From: Bacteroidales bacterium
GTDB lineage: Bacteria > Bacteroidota > Bacteroidia > Bacteroidales > P3
Length of the DNA: 19,060 nt
Direction of reading: 5' to 3'
Assembly (NCBI GenBank): GCA_017988355.1
Contig: JAGNRX010000002.1
Span: forward strand, 1-19,060
Every line of letters starts with the position of its first letter. The stretch's first letter is position 1. The notes beneath the pieces are model-generated. The model worked only from the letters and a program-made list of their open reading frames with translations. It made no database searches and was not told where the DNA came from. Below are positions 1-6,609 of the stretch, in pieces. Made by a program: the position numbers and the translations under genes.

Positions 1-1
1 T

Positions 2-427
2 GTTATGAGAGATATCTACTATGGAGACACTCTTATTGTTGATGATAAGGGAAATCACATTGGTGGCAGAAGACTTAAACCAAAGAAAGACTTAACTTGG
101 AAAAGCTTTAAGTGGGGCATGCTGGTTTGTCATCAAGCAATTTTGGTTAAAAGGAGTATTGCTCCAAAATATGATTTGAATTATAAGATTGCAGCAGATT
201 ATGAGTGGGTCTTGGAGTCCTTTAAAAGAGCTGAGTATATTGTAGGAACAAGGCATAAGGTTGCTTGTTTCTTAAGTGGAGGGCTTTCTCGAAAGAATAT
301 AATGAGAGCTAATTTTGAACGTTTTAAAATAATGAAAAAATACTATGGCTTCTTCACAAGCCTCTTATATAATTTCTTAATGATATTCCGTTTTGCCTAC
401 ACAGTCATTAAACTTAAAAGAATCTAA
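2..427 (+). CDS. Family 2 glycosyltransferase, C-terminal fragment
   Basis: This is the 3' part of a gene whose start lies before the window; the frame is open back to position 2, and the ATG at position 5 falls inside the domain. The residues resemble the second half of a GT-A fold family 2 glycosyltransferase: a YGDT segment at the left edge, a CHQA segment before a short basic stretch, and ADYEWVL, which matches the usual acceptor-side D-Y-[ED]-W region of Bacteroidota polysaccharide transferases. A hydrophobic stretch near the C-terminus, with basic residues at the very end, suggests peripheral membrane contact. Such enzymes move a sugar from a nucleotide-sugar donor onto a growing surface glycan at the inner face of the cytoplasmic membrane. 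Donor and acceptor cannot be read from the sequence. The gene converges on the minus-strand gene beginning at 433 with a 5-base gap. Confidence 0.8.
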   Translation, partial: VMRDIYYGDTLIVDDKGNHIGGRRLKPKKDLTWKSFKWGMLVCHQAILVKRSIAPKYDLNYKIAADYEWVLESFKRAEYIVGTRHKVACFLSGGLSRKNIMRANFERFKIMKKYYGFFTSLLYNFLMIFRFAYTVIKLKRI

Positions 428-432
428 TTTTC

Positions 433-1629
433 TTATTTCTTGATTTGTGGGGCGAAAAGATAGACCCTTGCTTCAATTCGTGCTAAGAAAGCATCGCCAT
501 ATTCTAAGGTTGGGCTTTTAATATAACCTCCTATTGCAGACAATTGAACCTGCTTAAATACTCTTTTCCCTATTGAAAAATCTATTTCTGATAATCCTTG
601 GTTTTTAAATTCAGAAGTGTATTGTAGCTTGAAGTGAAGGCTATGCTTTGGAATGCTATATCTTAGGGATGCTTGATAAAGAGGTAAGTCTTTAGCCTCA
701 AGTCGTATTACATCACCAAGGAAAAGATTACTAAAAGAATTTCTTATAATAGCTCCTTTATCTATTTCTGTGCTTTGAAGAACTCTTGCTTGGAAATCTA
801 AACGTTGGGAATTGTCCAAGACAAACATTTTTCTAATTCCAAATGAATAAAGTATTGCATTATTAGCTATTGCATTTTGATATAACACTTCAGGATTTAG
901 TTCTATTTCAAATGGGAGTGTTAGCGTTGCATAAAGTCCAGTCATAAAAACATTTGTATCAATCTTTGAACCAAATTCATCATATAAGGCTATACCTATT
1001 TTATTTAGTCCTTTATCTATCCCTCTATTATTATACGAGAGAGTTATGGCTGAAAAGTTGGTTTGAAATAAGCCACTACCCATTAGTCCTCTATCACGAT
1101 GAAGAATATCGTAAACAAATCCTATATTACAAAACAACCCATTACGAGAATAATACTTAGTTATTGAACCTCCAGCAAATTGAAGTGATAATTTCTTGTA
1201 ATTGAAACCAAAGTTAAGACCTATTGCCCTATCATTTACCAAATAATGGTCATCAAGGGTTATGGTTTGAATACCAAAGCGAATACTTGTTGATTTATTA
1301 AGAAATTGATAGTATGCTTCACGAAATCCCCCAAATCCATTATTATATGTTTGATCTAAACCTTTATCATGTCTTGCCCACTTTTTAATTCCTCCTTCAA
1401 CATAAAAGGTATGTTGTTTGATTGAATATTCAAGTGCTGCATATCCTGCAAAGAAACCAAAAACATTATCGTCAATCATTCCTGCTGAACCTGTTAATTC
1501 TATTCCTGCTTTAATTGGAATATAAGGTATGGGTTTTGTGAAACTACCTAATTTACTTGGGCAGTTCCATTGTGCATTTGAAATAAAAGGAATAAAGATA
1601 AGTAAAAATACTATTAGTGTTTTTCTCAT
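433..1629 (-). CDS. Exported beta-barrel-like outer-membrane protein, function unknown
   Basis: The 398-residue product starts with a clear Sec signal (basic start, hydrophobic core, likely cleavage after SNA, leaving QWNCPSK). The mature part is made of alternating polar and aromatic/hydrophobic strands separated by Gly/Asn/Asp-rich turns, for example around FGFFAGYAALEY, GIQTITL, LHFKLQYTSEF and SAIGGYI. It ends with aromatic-containing strands, as outer-membrane barrels do. I do not recognise a named family; a porin-like or assembly-type barrel is the best description. It is the last gene of a minus-strand set: 11 bases separate it from the lipoprotein gene upstream, and that gene lies 22 bases from the T9SS-sorted protein. 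Co-transcription is likely, which suggests a shared job at the outer membrane. Barrel topology is inferred from composition and pattern only. Confidence 0.65.
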   Translation of the reverse strand: MRKTLIVFLLIFIPFISNAQWNCPSKLGSFTKPIPYIPIKAGIELTGSAGMIDDNVFGFFAGYAALEYSIKQHTFYVEGGIKKWARHDKGLDQTYNNGFGGFREAYYQFLNKSTSIRFGIQTITLDDHYLVNDRAIGLNFGFNYKKLSLQFAGGSITKYYSRNGLFCNIGFVYDILHRDRGLMGSGLFQTNFSAITLSYNNRGIDKGLNKIGIALYDEFGSKIDTNVFMTGLYATLTLPFEIELNPEVLYQNAIANNAILYSFGIRKMFVLDNSQRLDFQARVLQSTEIDKGAIIRNSFSNLFLGDVIRLEAKDLPLYQASLRYSIPKHSLHFKLQYTSEFKNQGLSEIDFSIGKRVFKQVQLSAIGGYIKSPTLEYGDAFLARIEARVYLFAPQIKK

Positions 1630-1640
1630 AAGAGGATTTA

Positions 1641-2024
1641 TTAATTGTGTTTAAACTTTAACATACCAAATCCACCTTCATTAGTGCAAGTCCTTGTAAG
1701 GGTCAACCTACCTTCCTTAGCATAGTCAGGTTTAATTTTCACAACCATTTCCATGTAATAGCCATTGTTTTCTTTATTTTCAACCCATTCTCCTTGCTTT
1801 ACTAGTTCCAAGCCGTCAAGTTTTAATTTTGTTTCGTTCATTCCTATTAGGCAAGGCTGATGAACAAACTCAACCAAAATAGTTATCTTAATTTCTTCTC
1901 CAACCTTATAAATTGCATTCTTGTCATACTTTTCTTGACCATTAATCAAAAAATTAACATTGCAGGAAAAACCTACTAAACCAACCATCATCATTATTGC
2001 TAATGATATTATTCCTTTTTTCAT
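1641..2024 (-). CDS. Small lipoprotein, function unknown
   Basis: A 127-residue product with a type II signal: MKK, a hydrophobic core, then GFSC with the lipidation cysteine at residue 21. The mature part (about 107 residues) is rich in alternating hydrophobic residues and looks like a small beta-sandwich. Two further cysteines, C58 in VHQPC and C113 in RTCTNEGG, could form a disulfide in the periplasm; H55 lies close to C58. I recognise no family. No acidic run follows the lipid cysteine (it continues NVNF), so a Bacteroidota surface-export signal is not evident and the side of the outer membrane it faces is open. It sits between the T9SS-sorted gene and the barrel gene with short gaps (22 and 11 bases), so it is probably made together with them. 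Confidence 0.7.
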   Translation of the reverse strand: MKKGIISLAIMMMVGLVGFSCNVNFLINGQEKYDKNAIYKVGEEIKITILVEFVHQPCLIGMNETKLKLDGLELVKQGEWVENKENNGYYMEMVVKIKPDYAKEGRLTLTRTCTNEGGFGMLKFKHN

Positions 2025-2046
2025 AATTAGATAGATTTTAAAATGA

Positions 2047-2838
2047 TTATCTTTGTAAGACTACTTTAATTGTTTGCTTTCTATTTTTATTTTCCACAAC
2101 AATAAAATAAACCCCATCCTTAAGACTGTTATTTGGTGACCAAAGAACTTGATTAATTATTATTGTATTAGGCTTATTTATTTTGTCAACAATCGTACCA
2201 TTTACATCAATTACATAAATATTCTTTACATTAGGAAGAAGATTGATTAGTGCAGACCTCCTTACTGGATTAGGATAAACACTTAAACTTGCTTTATCAG
2301 TTGAAATATTATTTAATGAAGAGGTTGGAGTTGGAGTCCAAGTAATGCTAATATTTTGGAAGTTTGTAGTATTTGCAGGTGTTAGAGTTAGAGCTTGGTC
2401 TGATTTATTAAAAGTGTAAGAAGCATAAGGACCAGAGCCATTATTTTCTGTAAACTCAATACAAACCTTATAATTACCATCAGGAACAATATTACCGCTA
2501 ATATCAGTTCCATCCCAAGAGGCTGTTCTTGTATTATGGGAAGGATAAGTTGCGCCTGTTTGAGCATCAACAATACTATAAGAACTATTTGTTGCTAATT
2601 TAAACTTCGTCAAATACATTCTGTAATTTGTGTTTTGAGAACGAAACAAACGAGTTTTCACAAAAGTATTGGTTGAAGCATCTTCAATCCAAATTGCTAA
2701 TATATGCTTAGGTTTATACTCTCCGTTATTAGTAACGGTCTTAAGTGATATTGATAATGTACCTTGCGTTTGAGAGAAACTAGGTAAGGCACAAGCTATG
2801 CAAACTAATAAAATTAATACTTTTCTAAATAAATTCAT
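2047..2838 (-). CDS. DUF2271-like protein with type A T9SS sorting domain
   Basis: The 263-residue product has a Sec signal (cleavage probably after PSFS, near residue 22). Residues about 25-170 resemble the DUF2271 family: KHILAIWIEDA, then FVKTRLF, a SWDGTD turn and PDGNYKVCIEF, which also recalls the FlgD-type Ig-like fold. After a short linker the C-terminal ~75 residues are a type A Por secretion sorting domain: LSVYPNPV near residue 186, a GVYFIVV strand and a final IKVVLQR strand. Proteins with this tail cross the outer membrane through the type IX system and are attached to the surface or released. It is the first gene of a minus-strand set with a lipoprotein and a barrel protein, and divergent from the exported ferredoxin-like gene. 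DUF2271 has no settled function. Confidence 0.82.
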   Translation of the reverse strand: MNLFRKVLILLVCIACALPSFSQTQGTLSISLKTVTNNGEYKPKHILAIWIEDASTNTFVKTRLFRSQNTNYRMYLTKFKLATNSSYSIVDAQTGATYPSHNTRTASWDGTDISGNIVPDGNYKVCIEFTENNGSGPYASYTFNKSDQALTLTPANTTNFQNISITWTPTPTSSLNNISTDKASLSVYPNPVRRSALINLLPNVKNIYVIDVNGTIVDKINKPNTIIINQVLWSPNNSLKDGVYFIVVENKNRKQTIKVVLQR

Positions 2839-2877
2839 TCTTGATTCTTTTAATAATTTTCTCTGTCAATAATTGTG

Positions 2878-2885
2878 CAAATATA
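2878..2885 (-). promoter_or_regulatory. -7 promoter element for the DUF2271 gene set
   Basis: On the minus strand this reads TATATTTG, a full match to the Bacteroidota TAnnTTTG -7 element, about 40 bases before the start codon at 2838. No good -33 TTTG lies at the usual distance, so the call rests on the -7 box and position. Confidence 0.5.
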
Positions 2886-2927
2886 TTAATAAATAAAATT
2901 TCATCTACGATATTAAAAAATAAAACG

Positions 2928-2935
2928 TAATTTTG
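2928..2935 (+). promoter_or_regulatory. -7 promoter element for the exported ferredoxin-like gene
   Basis: TAATTTTG matches TAnnTTTG and lies 19 bases before the ATG at 2955, giving a very short leader. This supports the upstream start codon and so supports the signal peptide being translated. The -33 box is weak. Confidence 0.55.
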
Positions 2936-2954
2936 CCTCATATATTTATTTAAA

Positions 2955-3233
2955 ATGAAAAAGATAGCACTCCTAATCTCCTTAGTTATATTAACTTGTA
3001 GTTGTGAATTAACAAGTGAATATTTTGTAAATAAAGATAAATGCACCGATTGTGGCAAGTGCTTTAAGGTATGTCCAAATGATATGATAGTTAGAGAAAT
3101 AAACTACATTGAAGGCACAGATACGTTCTATGTTGCTAAGATAAGGACTAATCGCTGCGTTGGTTGTGGCAAATGTCAGGATGCTTGCGTAAGAGAAAAC
3201 GGAGAAGATAATAATGCAATAATAGAAAAATAA
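2955..3233 (+). CDS. Ferredoxin-like 2[4Fe-4S] protein with lipoprotein-type signal
   Basis: A 92-residue protein with two complete CxxCxxCxxxC motifs: C30, C33, C36 and C40 followed by proline, then C68, C71, C74 and C78 followed by valine. This is the layout of bacterial-type 2[4Fe-4S] ferredoxins, which carry low-potential electrons. Ahead of it lies MKK plus a hydrophobic segment ending LTCSC-E, which reads as a type II signal with lipidation at C17 (less likely C15). No ATG, GTG or TTG codon lies between codons 18 and 29, so no start that keeps both clusters but drops the signal is available. An Fe-S protein sent out through Sec is unusual, because clusters are normally inserted in the cytoplasm and folded proteins use Tat. 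Alternatives are a membrane-anchored protein facing the cytoplasm, or cysteines binding another metal outside. Its partner enzyme is unknown. Confidence 0.8.
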   Translation: MKKIALLISLVILTCSCELTSEYFVNKDKCTDCGKCFKVCPNDMIVREINYIEGTDTFYVAKIRTNRCVGCGKCQDACVRENGEDNNAIIEK

Positions 3234-3265
3234 TCGTTTATTGCTCTACATTCAAAAGGTTTTTG

Positions 3266-3273
3266 TAATTTTG
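3266..3273 (+). promoter_or_regulatory. -7 promoter element for dnaX
   Basis: TAATTTTG lies 25 bases before the dnaX ATG and matches TAnnTTTG. A TTG at 3241-3243 lies 22 bases upstream, slightly long for the -33 box. The element indicates that dnaX has its own promoter after the ferredoxin-like gene. Confidence 0.55.
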
Positions 3274-3297
3274 ACAAAGATTTTTTGAATTAATCGT

Positions 3298-5046
3298 ATG
3301 GAAAATTATTTAGTATCAGCTCGTAAGTACCGTCCTGCAGATTTTAAAAGTGTTGTAGGGCAATCACATATCACTACAACTCTCCAAAATGCAATTAAGA
3401 CAGACCAACTTGCACAAGCTTTTCTTTTCTGTGGTCCAAGAGGGGTTGGCAAGACAACATGTGCAAGAATACTAGCCAAAACAATTAATTGCACTAATAG
3501 GACATCTGAAACAGAGGCTTGCAATGAGTGTGAGAGCTGCCTTTCTTTTAATAACAATTCAGCTTTTAATATTTTTGAACTCGATGCTGCTTCAAACAAT
3601 TCGGTTGATGATATCCGTGATTTGGTTGATCAGGTTAGGGTTCCGCCTCAGGGTGGAAAGTATAAGGTATATATTATTGATGAGGTTCACATGTTATCAG
3701 CTTCGGCTTTCAATGCCTTCCTCAAAACCTTAGAAGAACCACCCGCTTATGCAAAGTTTATTCTTGCAACAACAGAAAAACATAAGATAATCCCAACCAT
3801 TCTTTCTCGTTGTCAAATCTTCGACTTCCATAGGATAAGCAATGAAGATATTTCAACTCACTTAGATTATATTGCTAAGAAGGAAAATGTTGAGGCAGAG
3901 GTTGAGGCTTTGGACATCATTGCAGAAAAGTCTGATGGTGGCTTACGTGATGCTCTTTCAATGTTTGACCAATTGGTTTCCTTTACAGGGGGAGACTTAA
4001 CTTACTCAAACATAATTGAGAACTTAAACATCCTTGATTACGATTACTATTTCCGTTTTGTCGATTACCTTCTTCAAAGTGATATATACAATACCCTCCT
4101 CCTATTCAATGAAGTTTTAGATAAAGGCTTTGAGGGTTCACACTTCATTAATGGTCTTTCTTCACACCTTCGCAACTTATTGGTTGGCAAAGATGCTTCA
4201 ACAATTAAGCTTATGGAGGCTAGTAAGAGCATACAAAAGAAATACTTAGAACAATCCTCTCAGTGTAGCGTAACCTTTATTCTTAGAGCCTTAGACTTTG
4301 CAAACACTTGCGCAATGGACTATAGAAACTCATCAAATAGAAGACTTTGTGTTGAACTTGCTTTGCTTAAGATTGCAAACATAATGAAGAAATTGCAACC
4401 TCAATCAGAGTCACCCAGGCAAAGCTTAGATGAAAAAAAAAATGAAACTAAGCCAGTAGAAAACAATCAAGAGACTAAAAAACAAGAACTCAAACAAGAA
4501 GTTGAGTTTAATGAAGAAATAAAGCCAGAAATAGAGAGTAAAGAGATAAGACAAGAGGCGCAAGAAAAGAAGATAAAACCAATAAATCTTCCTAAAACAA
4601 GCTCTTTTTCAATTAACGTTGGGGTTGAACAAACAATTAAACTTGATCAGAAGGAGAAAGAAAAACTAAACCCTCCTACTATTGCTTTGGACTGGAATCT
4701 TTTCAAAACAAAACTAAGCGAGTATGCAGATGCAATTAAGGAGTCTATGCCTAATCTCTTCTTTATTCTATCAAGTTGCGAGATTGAAAACAATAATGAC
4801 AACACCGTAACAATAACCTTCCTTAACTCAATGCAAGAAAAGGAATTTGAAGCATCTAAACACGAAATTGTAAGGATAATTAGGAAGGCAACCCTTTGTG
4901 ATAGTTTTCTTTTTAGAACAAAAATCTTCCAAGACCTAACCAAAGAAAAGCTTTACCGCCCTTTAGATAAATTTAAGTTCCTTGCCCAAAAGAATCCTTC
5001 TCTAATGAAACTTCGGACAGAGTTTGACTTCGATATCGATTATTAA
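3298..5046 (+). CDS. dnaX: DNA polymerase III subunits gamma and tau
   Basis: The 582-residue clamp-loader ATPase. With delta and delta' it opens and loads the sliding clamp, and the full-length tau form ties the loader to the polymerase. Walker A is GPRGVGKT at 46-53; the zinc-binding cysteines are C65, C75, C78 and C81; Walker B is IIDEV with D128/E129; ATT sensor at about 157-159; SRC at 170-172. The AAA+ and collar domains end near residue 370. A Lys/Glu/Gln-rich linker covers about 380-450, and a tau-specific domain from about 460 to the end contains WNLFKTKL and the final YRPLDKFKFL region. At codons 379-382 there is a run of ten A (4433-4442). Adding one A or slipping -1 gives AAA then a stop at 4443-4445, ending the protein at 382 residues, so a gamma-like form is likely. 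The antiporter gene follows after 33 bases. Confidence 0.96.
   Translation: MENYLVSARKYRPADFKSVVGQSHITTTLQNAIKTDQLAQAFLFCGPRGVGKTTCARILAKTINCTNRTSETEACNECESCLSFNNNSAFNIFELDAASNNSVDDIRDLVDQVRVPPQGGKYKVYIIDEVHMLSASAFNAFLKTLEEPPAYAKFILATTEKHKIIPTILSRCQIFDFHRISNEDISTHLDYIAKKENVEAEVEALDIIAEKSDGGLRDALSMFDQLVSFTGGDLTYSNIIENLNILDYDYYFRFVDYLLQSDIYNTLLLFNEVLDKGFEGSHFINGLSSHLRNLLVGKDASTIKLMEASKSIQKKYLEQSSQCSVTFILRALDFANTCAMDYRNSSNRRLCVELALLKIANIMKKLQPQSESPRQSLDEKKNETKPVENNQETKKQELKQEVEFNEEIKPEIESKEIRQEAQEKKIKPINLPKTSSFSINVGVEQTIKLDQKEKEKLNPPTIALDWNLFKTKLSEYADAIKESMPNLFFILSSCEIENNNDNTVTITFLNSMQEKEFEASKHEIVRIIRKATLCDSFLFRTKIFQDLTKEKLYRPLDKFKFLAQKNPSLMKLRTEFDFDIDY
4433..4442 (+). promoter_or_regulatory. 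A10 slippage site in dnaX (candidate gamma-form signal)
   Basis: Ten A in a row fall at codons 379-382, just after the conserved core and before the variable linker. A net +1 insertion in the mRNA, or a -1 ribosomal slip, puts TGA at 4443-4445 in frame and gives a 382-residue protein. Loss of one A gives ATG AAA CTA AGC CAG and then TAG. I see no strong Shine-Dalgarno-like stimulator upstream and no clear hairpin downstream, so this looks closer to the transcriptional slippage known in Thermus thermophilus dnaX than to the E. coli ribosomal signal. Confidence 0.6.
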
Positions 5047-5079
5047 AAAAAGAACAAAAAGATAATACAATAGAATATT

Positions 5080-6468
5080 ATGGGAGAGGCATTAATCTTT
5101 TTAGGGATATTGATTTTTTCAGCACATCTATTCTCAATGATTTTCTCAAGAAAGAAGATTCCAGATGTTTTACTATTATTGATTATTGGAATAATCGTTG
5201 GCCCCCTCTTAGGCTTGATATCTCCTACTTTTATGGGACGTGCAGGAGGCATATTCACAACCGTTGTCTTGGTTGTGATTCTTTTCGATGCAGGAACGGA
5301 CATCAGCATACACGACCTAAAGAACGCCTGGAAACCAACAATAACACTTACTATCTCATCTGTAATTGGCTCAATTATTTTAGTTACAGCAATAGTTTAT
5401 GGCATAGGACAATTGGTTTATTACGCTAGCTCAGGAATGGTTTCTGACAACTTACTCCCACTAATTAGAGAAAACACAGTTGCTGCTATATCAAATGAAG
5501 TTCTTCATCCAATAAAGGGAGTCTCGTTTGTTAACAGCTTAATTATTGGAATCATTCTTTCTGGAACATCCTCAGCTGTTGTTATTCCTCTAGCTCAACA
5601 ACTAAAACTGGGTAAAGATGCAAAGACTGCTCTTGTTTTAGAAAGTGCAATTACAGATATTATTTGTTTTGTTTTAGCTCTTGCTTTTATGCAGTCTGCT
5701 CTGGCTGGTGGAGGTGTTAATATTGGTTCAATCACAGGAGGCGTTATCTCTTCTTTCGTTATGGCAACCATTATTGGCTTTGTTTCAGCACTTGCTTGGG
5801 CGAGCCTCCTACATAAGATAAGGACATTTAAAAACTCAATGTTCCTCACCCCTGCCTATCTATTTATTGTTTATGGAATATCAGAATCACTTGGCTTTAG
5901 TGGAGCAATTACAGCCTTAGCAGTTGGCATTACAATTACTAATATGGACTTCTTCAAATTCAAATTTTTAGAAAAGCACCAAAAAGGCAAAAACCTAAAA
6001 CAAACCGAAAACGAGAAAGCATTTATTGGTGAGATAGTATTTGTTTTGAAAACATTTTTCTTTGTATATATTGGTATATCAATACCTTTCAATAATATTA
6101 TTGCATTAGCTACTGGACTTATAATTACAGTAATACTACTTGCAATGAGAATATATATTGCAAAATACTTCTCTCCAAAGTCTTCTAATGGATACGACAA
6201 GAGCATAATAGCATTAATGATACCAAAGGGACTTGCAGCTGCTGTTTTAGCTTCAATACCAGAACAGATGGGACTTCCTCAAGGAGAATTGATTAAGAGT
6301 GTGGTTTTTGCAACCGTCCTATTCTCAATCTTGATTTGTTCAATCTTTATTTTCATCATAGGACGCTATCCGAAAGCAAATGTTTTAATGCGAGTATTCT
6401 TTAAAACTACAAAAAAAACACAAAAACAAGCACCTCTTATTGAAGAGGTTAGAGAATCTGAAGAATAG
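5080..6468 (+). CDS. Cation:proton antiporter (NhaP/CPA-type membrane exchanger)
   Basis: A 462-residue polytopic membrane protein with about 12-13 hydrophobic segments, of the monovalent cation:proton antiporter superfamily (Na+/H+ exchanger domain). Useful landmarks are LFDAGTDI at 68-75 (usual family signature after the third helix), SGTSSAVVIP at 161-170 (position of the discontinuous helix) and ESAITD at 188-193, equivalent to the ND or DD pair that carries the ion in CPA1 and CPA2 members. Here the pair reads T192-D193. A PKGLAAAVLA segment near the C-terminus matches the basic residue before the last helices. It is expected to swap Na+ or K+ for protons across the inner membrane for pH and salt balance; the ion is not predictable. 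It follows dnaX by 33 bases without a visible promoter. The short cytoplasmic tail has no TrkA-type nucleotide domain. Confidence 0.88.
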   Translation: MGEALIFLGILIFSAHLFSMIFSRKKIPDVLLLLIIGIIVGPLLGLISPTFMGRAGGIFTTVVLVVILFDAGTDISIHDLKNAWKPTITLTISSVIGSIILVTAIVYGIGQLVYYASSGMVSDNLLPLIRENTVAAISNEVLHPIKGVSFVNSLIIGIILSGTSSAVVIPLAQQLKLGKDAKTALVLESAITDIICFVLALAFMQSALAGGGVNIGSITGGVISSFVMATIIGFVSALAWASLLHKIRTFKNSMFLTPAYLFIVYGISESLGFSGAITALAVGITITNMDFFKFKFLEKHQKGKNLKQTENEKAFIGEIVFVLKTFFFVYIGISIPFNNIIALATGLIITVILLAMRIYIAKYFSPKSSNGYDKSIIALMIPKGLAAAVLASIPEQMGLPQGELIKSVVFATVLFSILICSIFIFIIGRYPKANVLMRVFFKTTKKTQKQAPLIEEVRESEE

Positions 6469-6473
6469 GAAAA

Positions 6474-6599
6474 ATGAATCAAAGATCTAATTTCTTGAAT
6501 CAAAGAAAGGATTTACTGAATCAAAGAACTAATTCCGTAGAACAAAGAACTAATTCCGTAGATCAAAGAACTAATTCCGTAGAACAAAGACTTATTTTA
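6474..6599 (+). repeat. Six tandem 21-bp repeats
   Basis: Units start at 6474, 6495, 6516, 6537, 6558 and 6579. All contain CAAAGA at the same place, and units 3-5 share CAAAGAACTAATTCC exactly. The edge units are the most diverged, as expected when an array grows and shrinks in its middle. A period of 21 bp is two helical turns, so the invariant CAAAGA faces the same side of the DNA each time. Confidence 0.9.
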
Positions 6600-6608
6600 G
6601 AAAAGTGA
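6474..6608 (+). CDS. Heptapeptide-repeat micro-ORF (44 residues)
   Basis: This short reading frame starts 5 bases after the antiporter stop, with AGGA at 6467-6470 three bases before its ATG, and ends TGA one base before the convergent gene at 6610. It is made entirely of six 7-residue units: MNQRSNF, LNQRKDL, LNQRTNS, VEQRTNS, VDQRTNS, VEQRLIL, then EK. Gln-Arg is invariant at positions 3-4 of each unit. Each unit is exactly 21 bp. The other two plus frames are closed by TGA/TAG and TAA within the units, so the open frame with its own ATG and stop matches the array boundaries. Translation is not proven; the codons for QR are CAA AGA in every unit, which also fits recent DNA duplication. No signal or membrane segment is present. 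Function unknown. Confidence 0.45.
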   Translation: MNQRSNFLNQRKDLLNQRTNSVEQRTNSVDQRTNSVEQRLILEK

Positions 6609-6609
6609 T

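Noticed and set aside
2955..3100. An ordinary cytoplasmic ferredoxin with a mis-called start
   Set aside because: No start codon lies between the hydrophobic segment and the first cluster, and the promoter position agrees with the upstream ATG.
3298..3733. Other-frame reading frames inside dnaX
   Set aside because: They overlap a strongly conserved gene in another frame and show no family motifs; they are shadow frames.
6410..6420. A8 run near the end of the antiporter as a second slippage site
   Set aside because: It is shorter, lies in the tail and would change only the last residues; a frameshift there has no clear product.
6474..6599. 21-bp repeats as a CRISPR array
   Set aside because: The repeats are head to tail without spacers, too short for CRISPR repeats and not palindromic, with no cas gene in the window.
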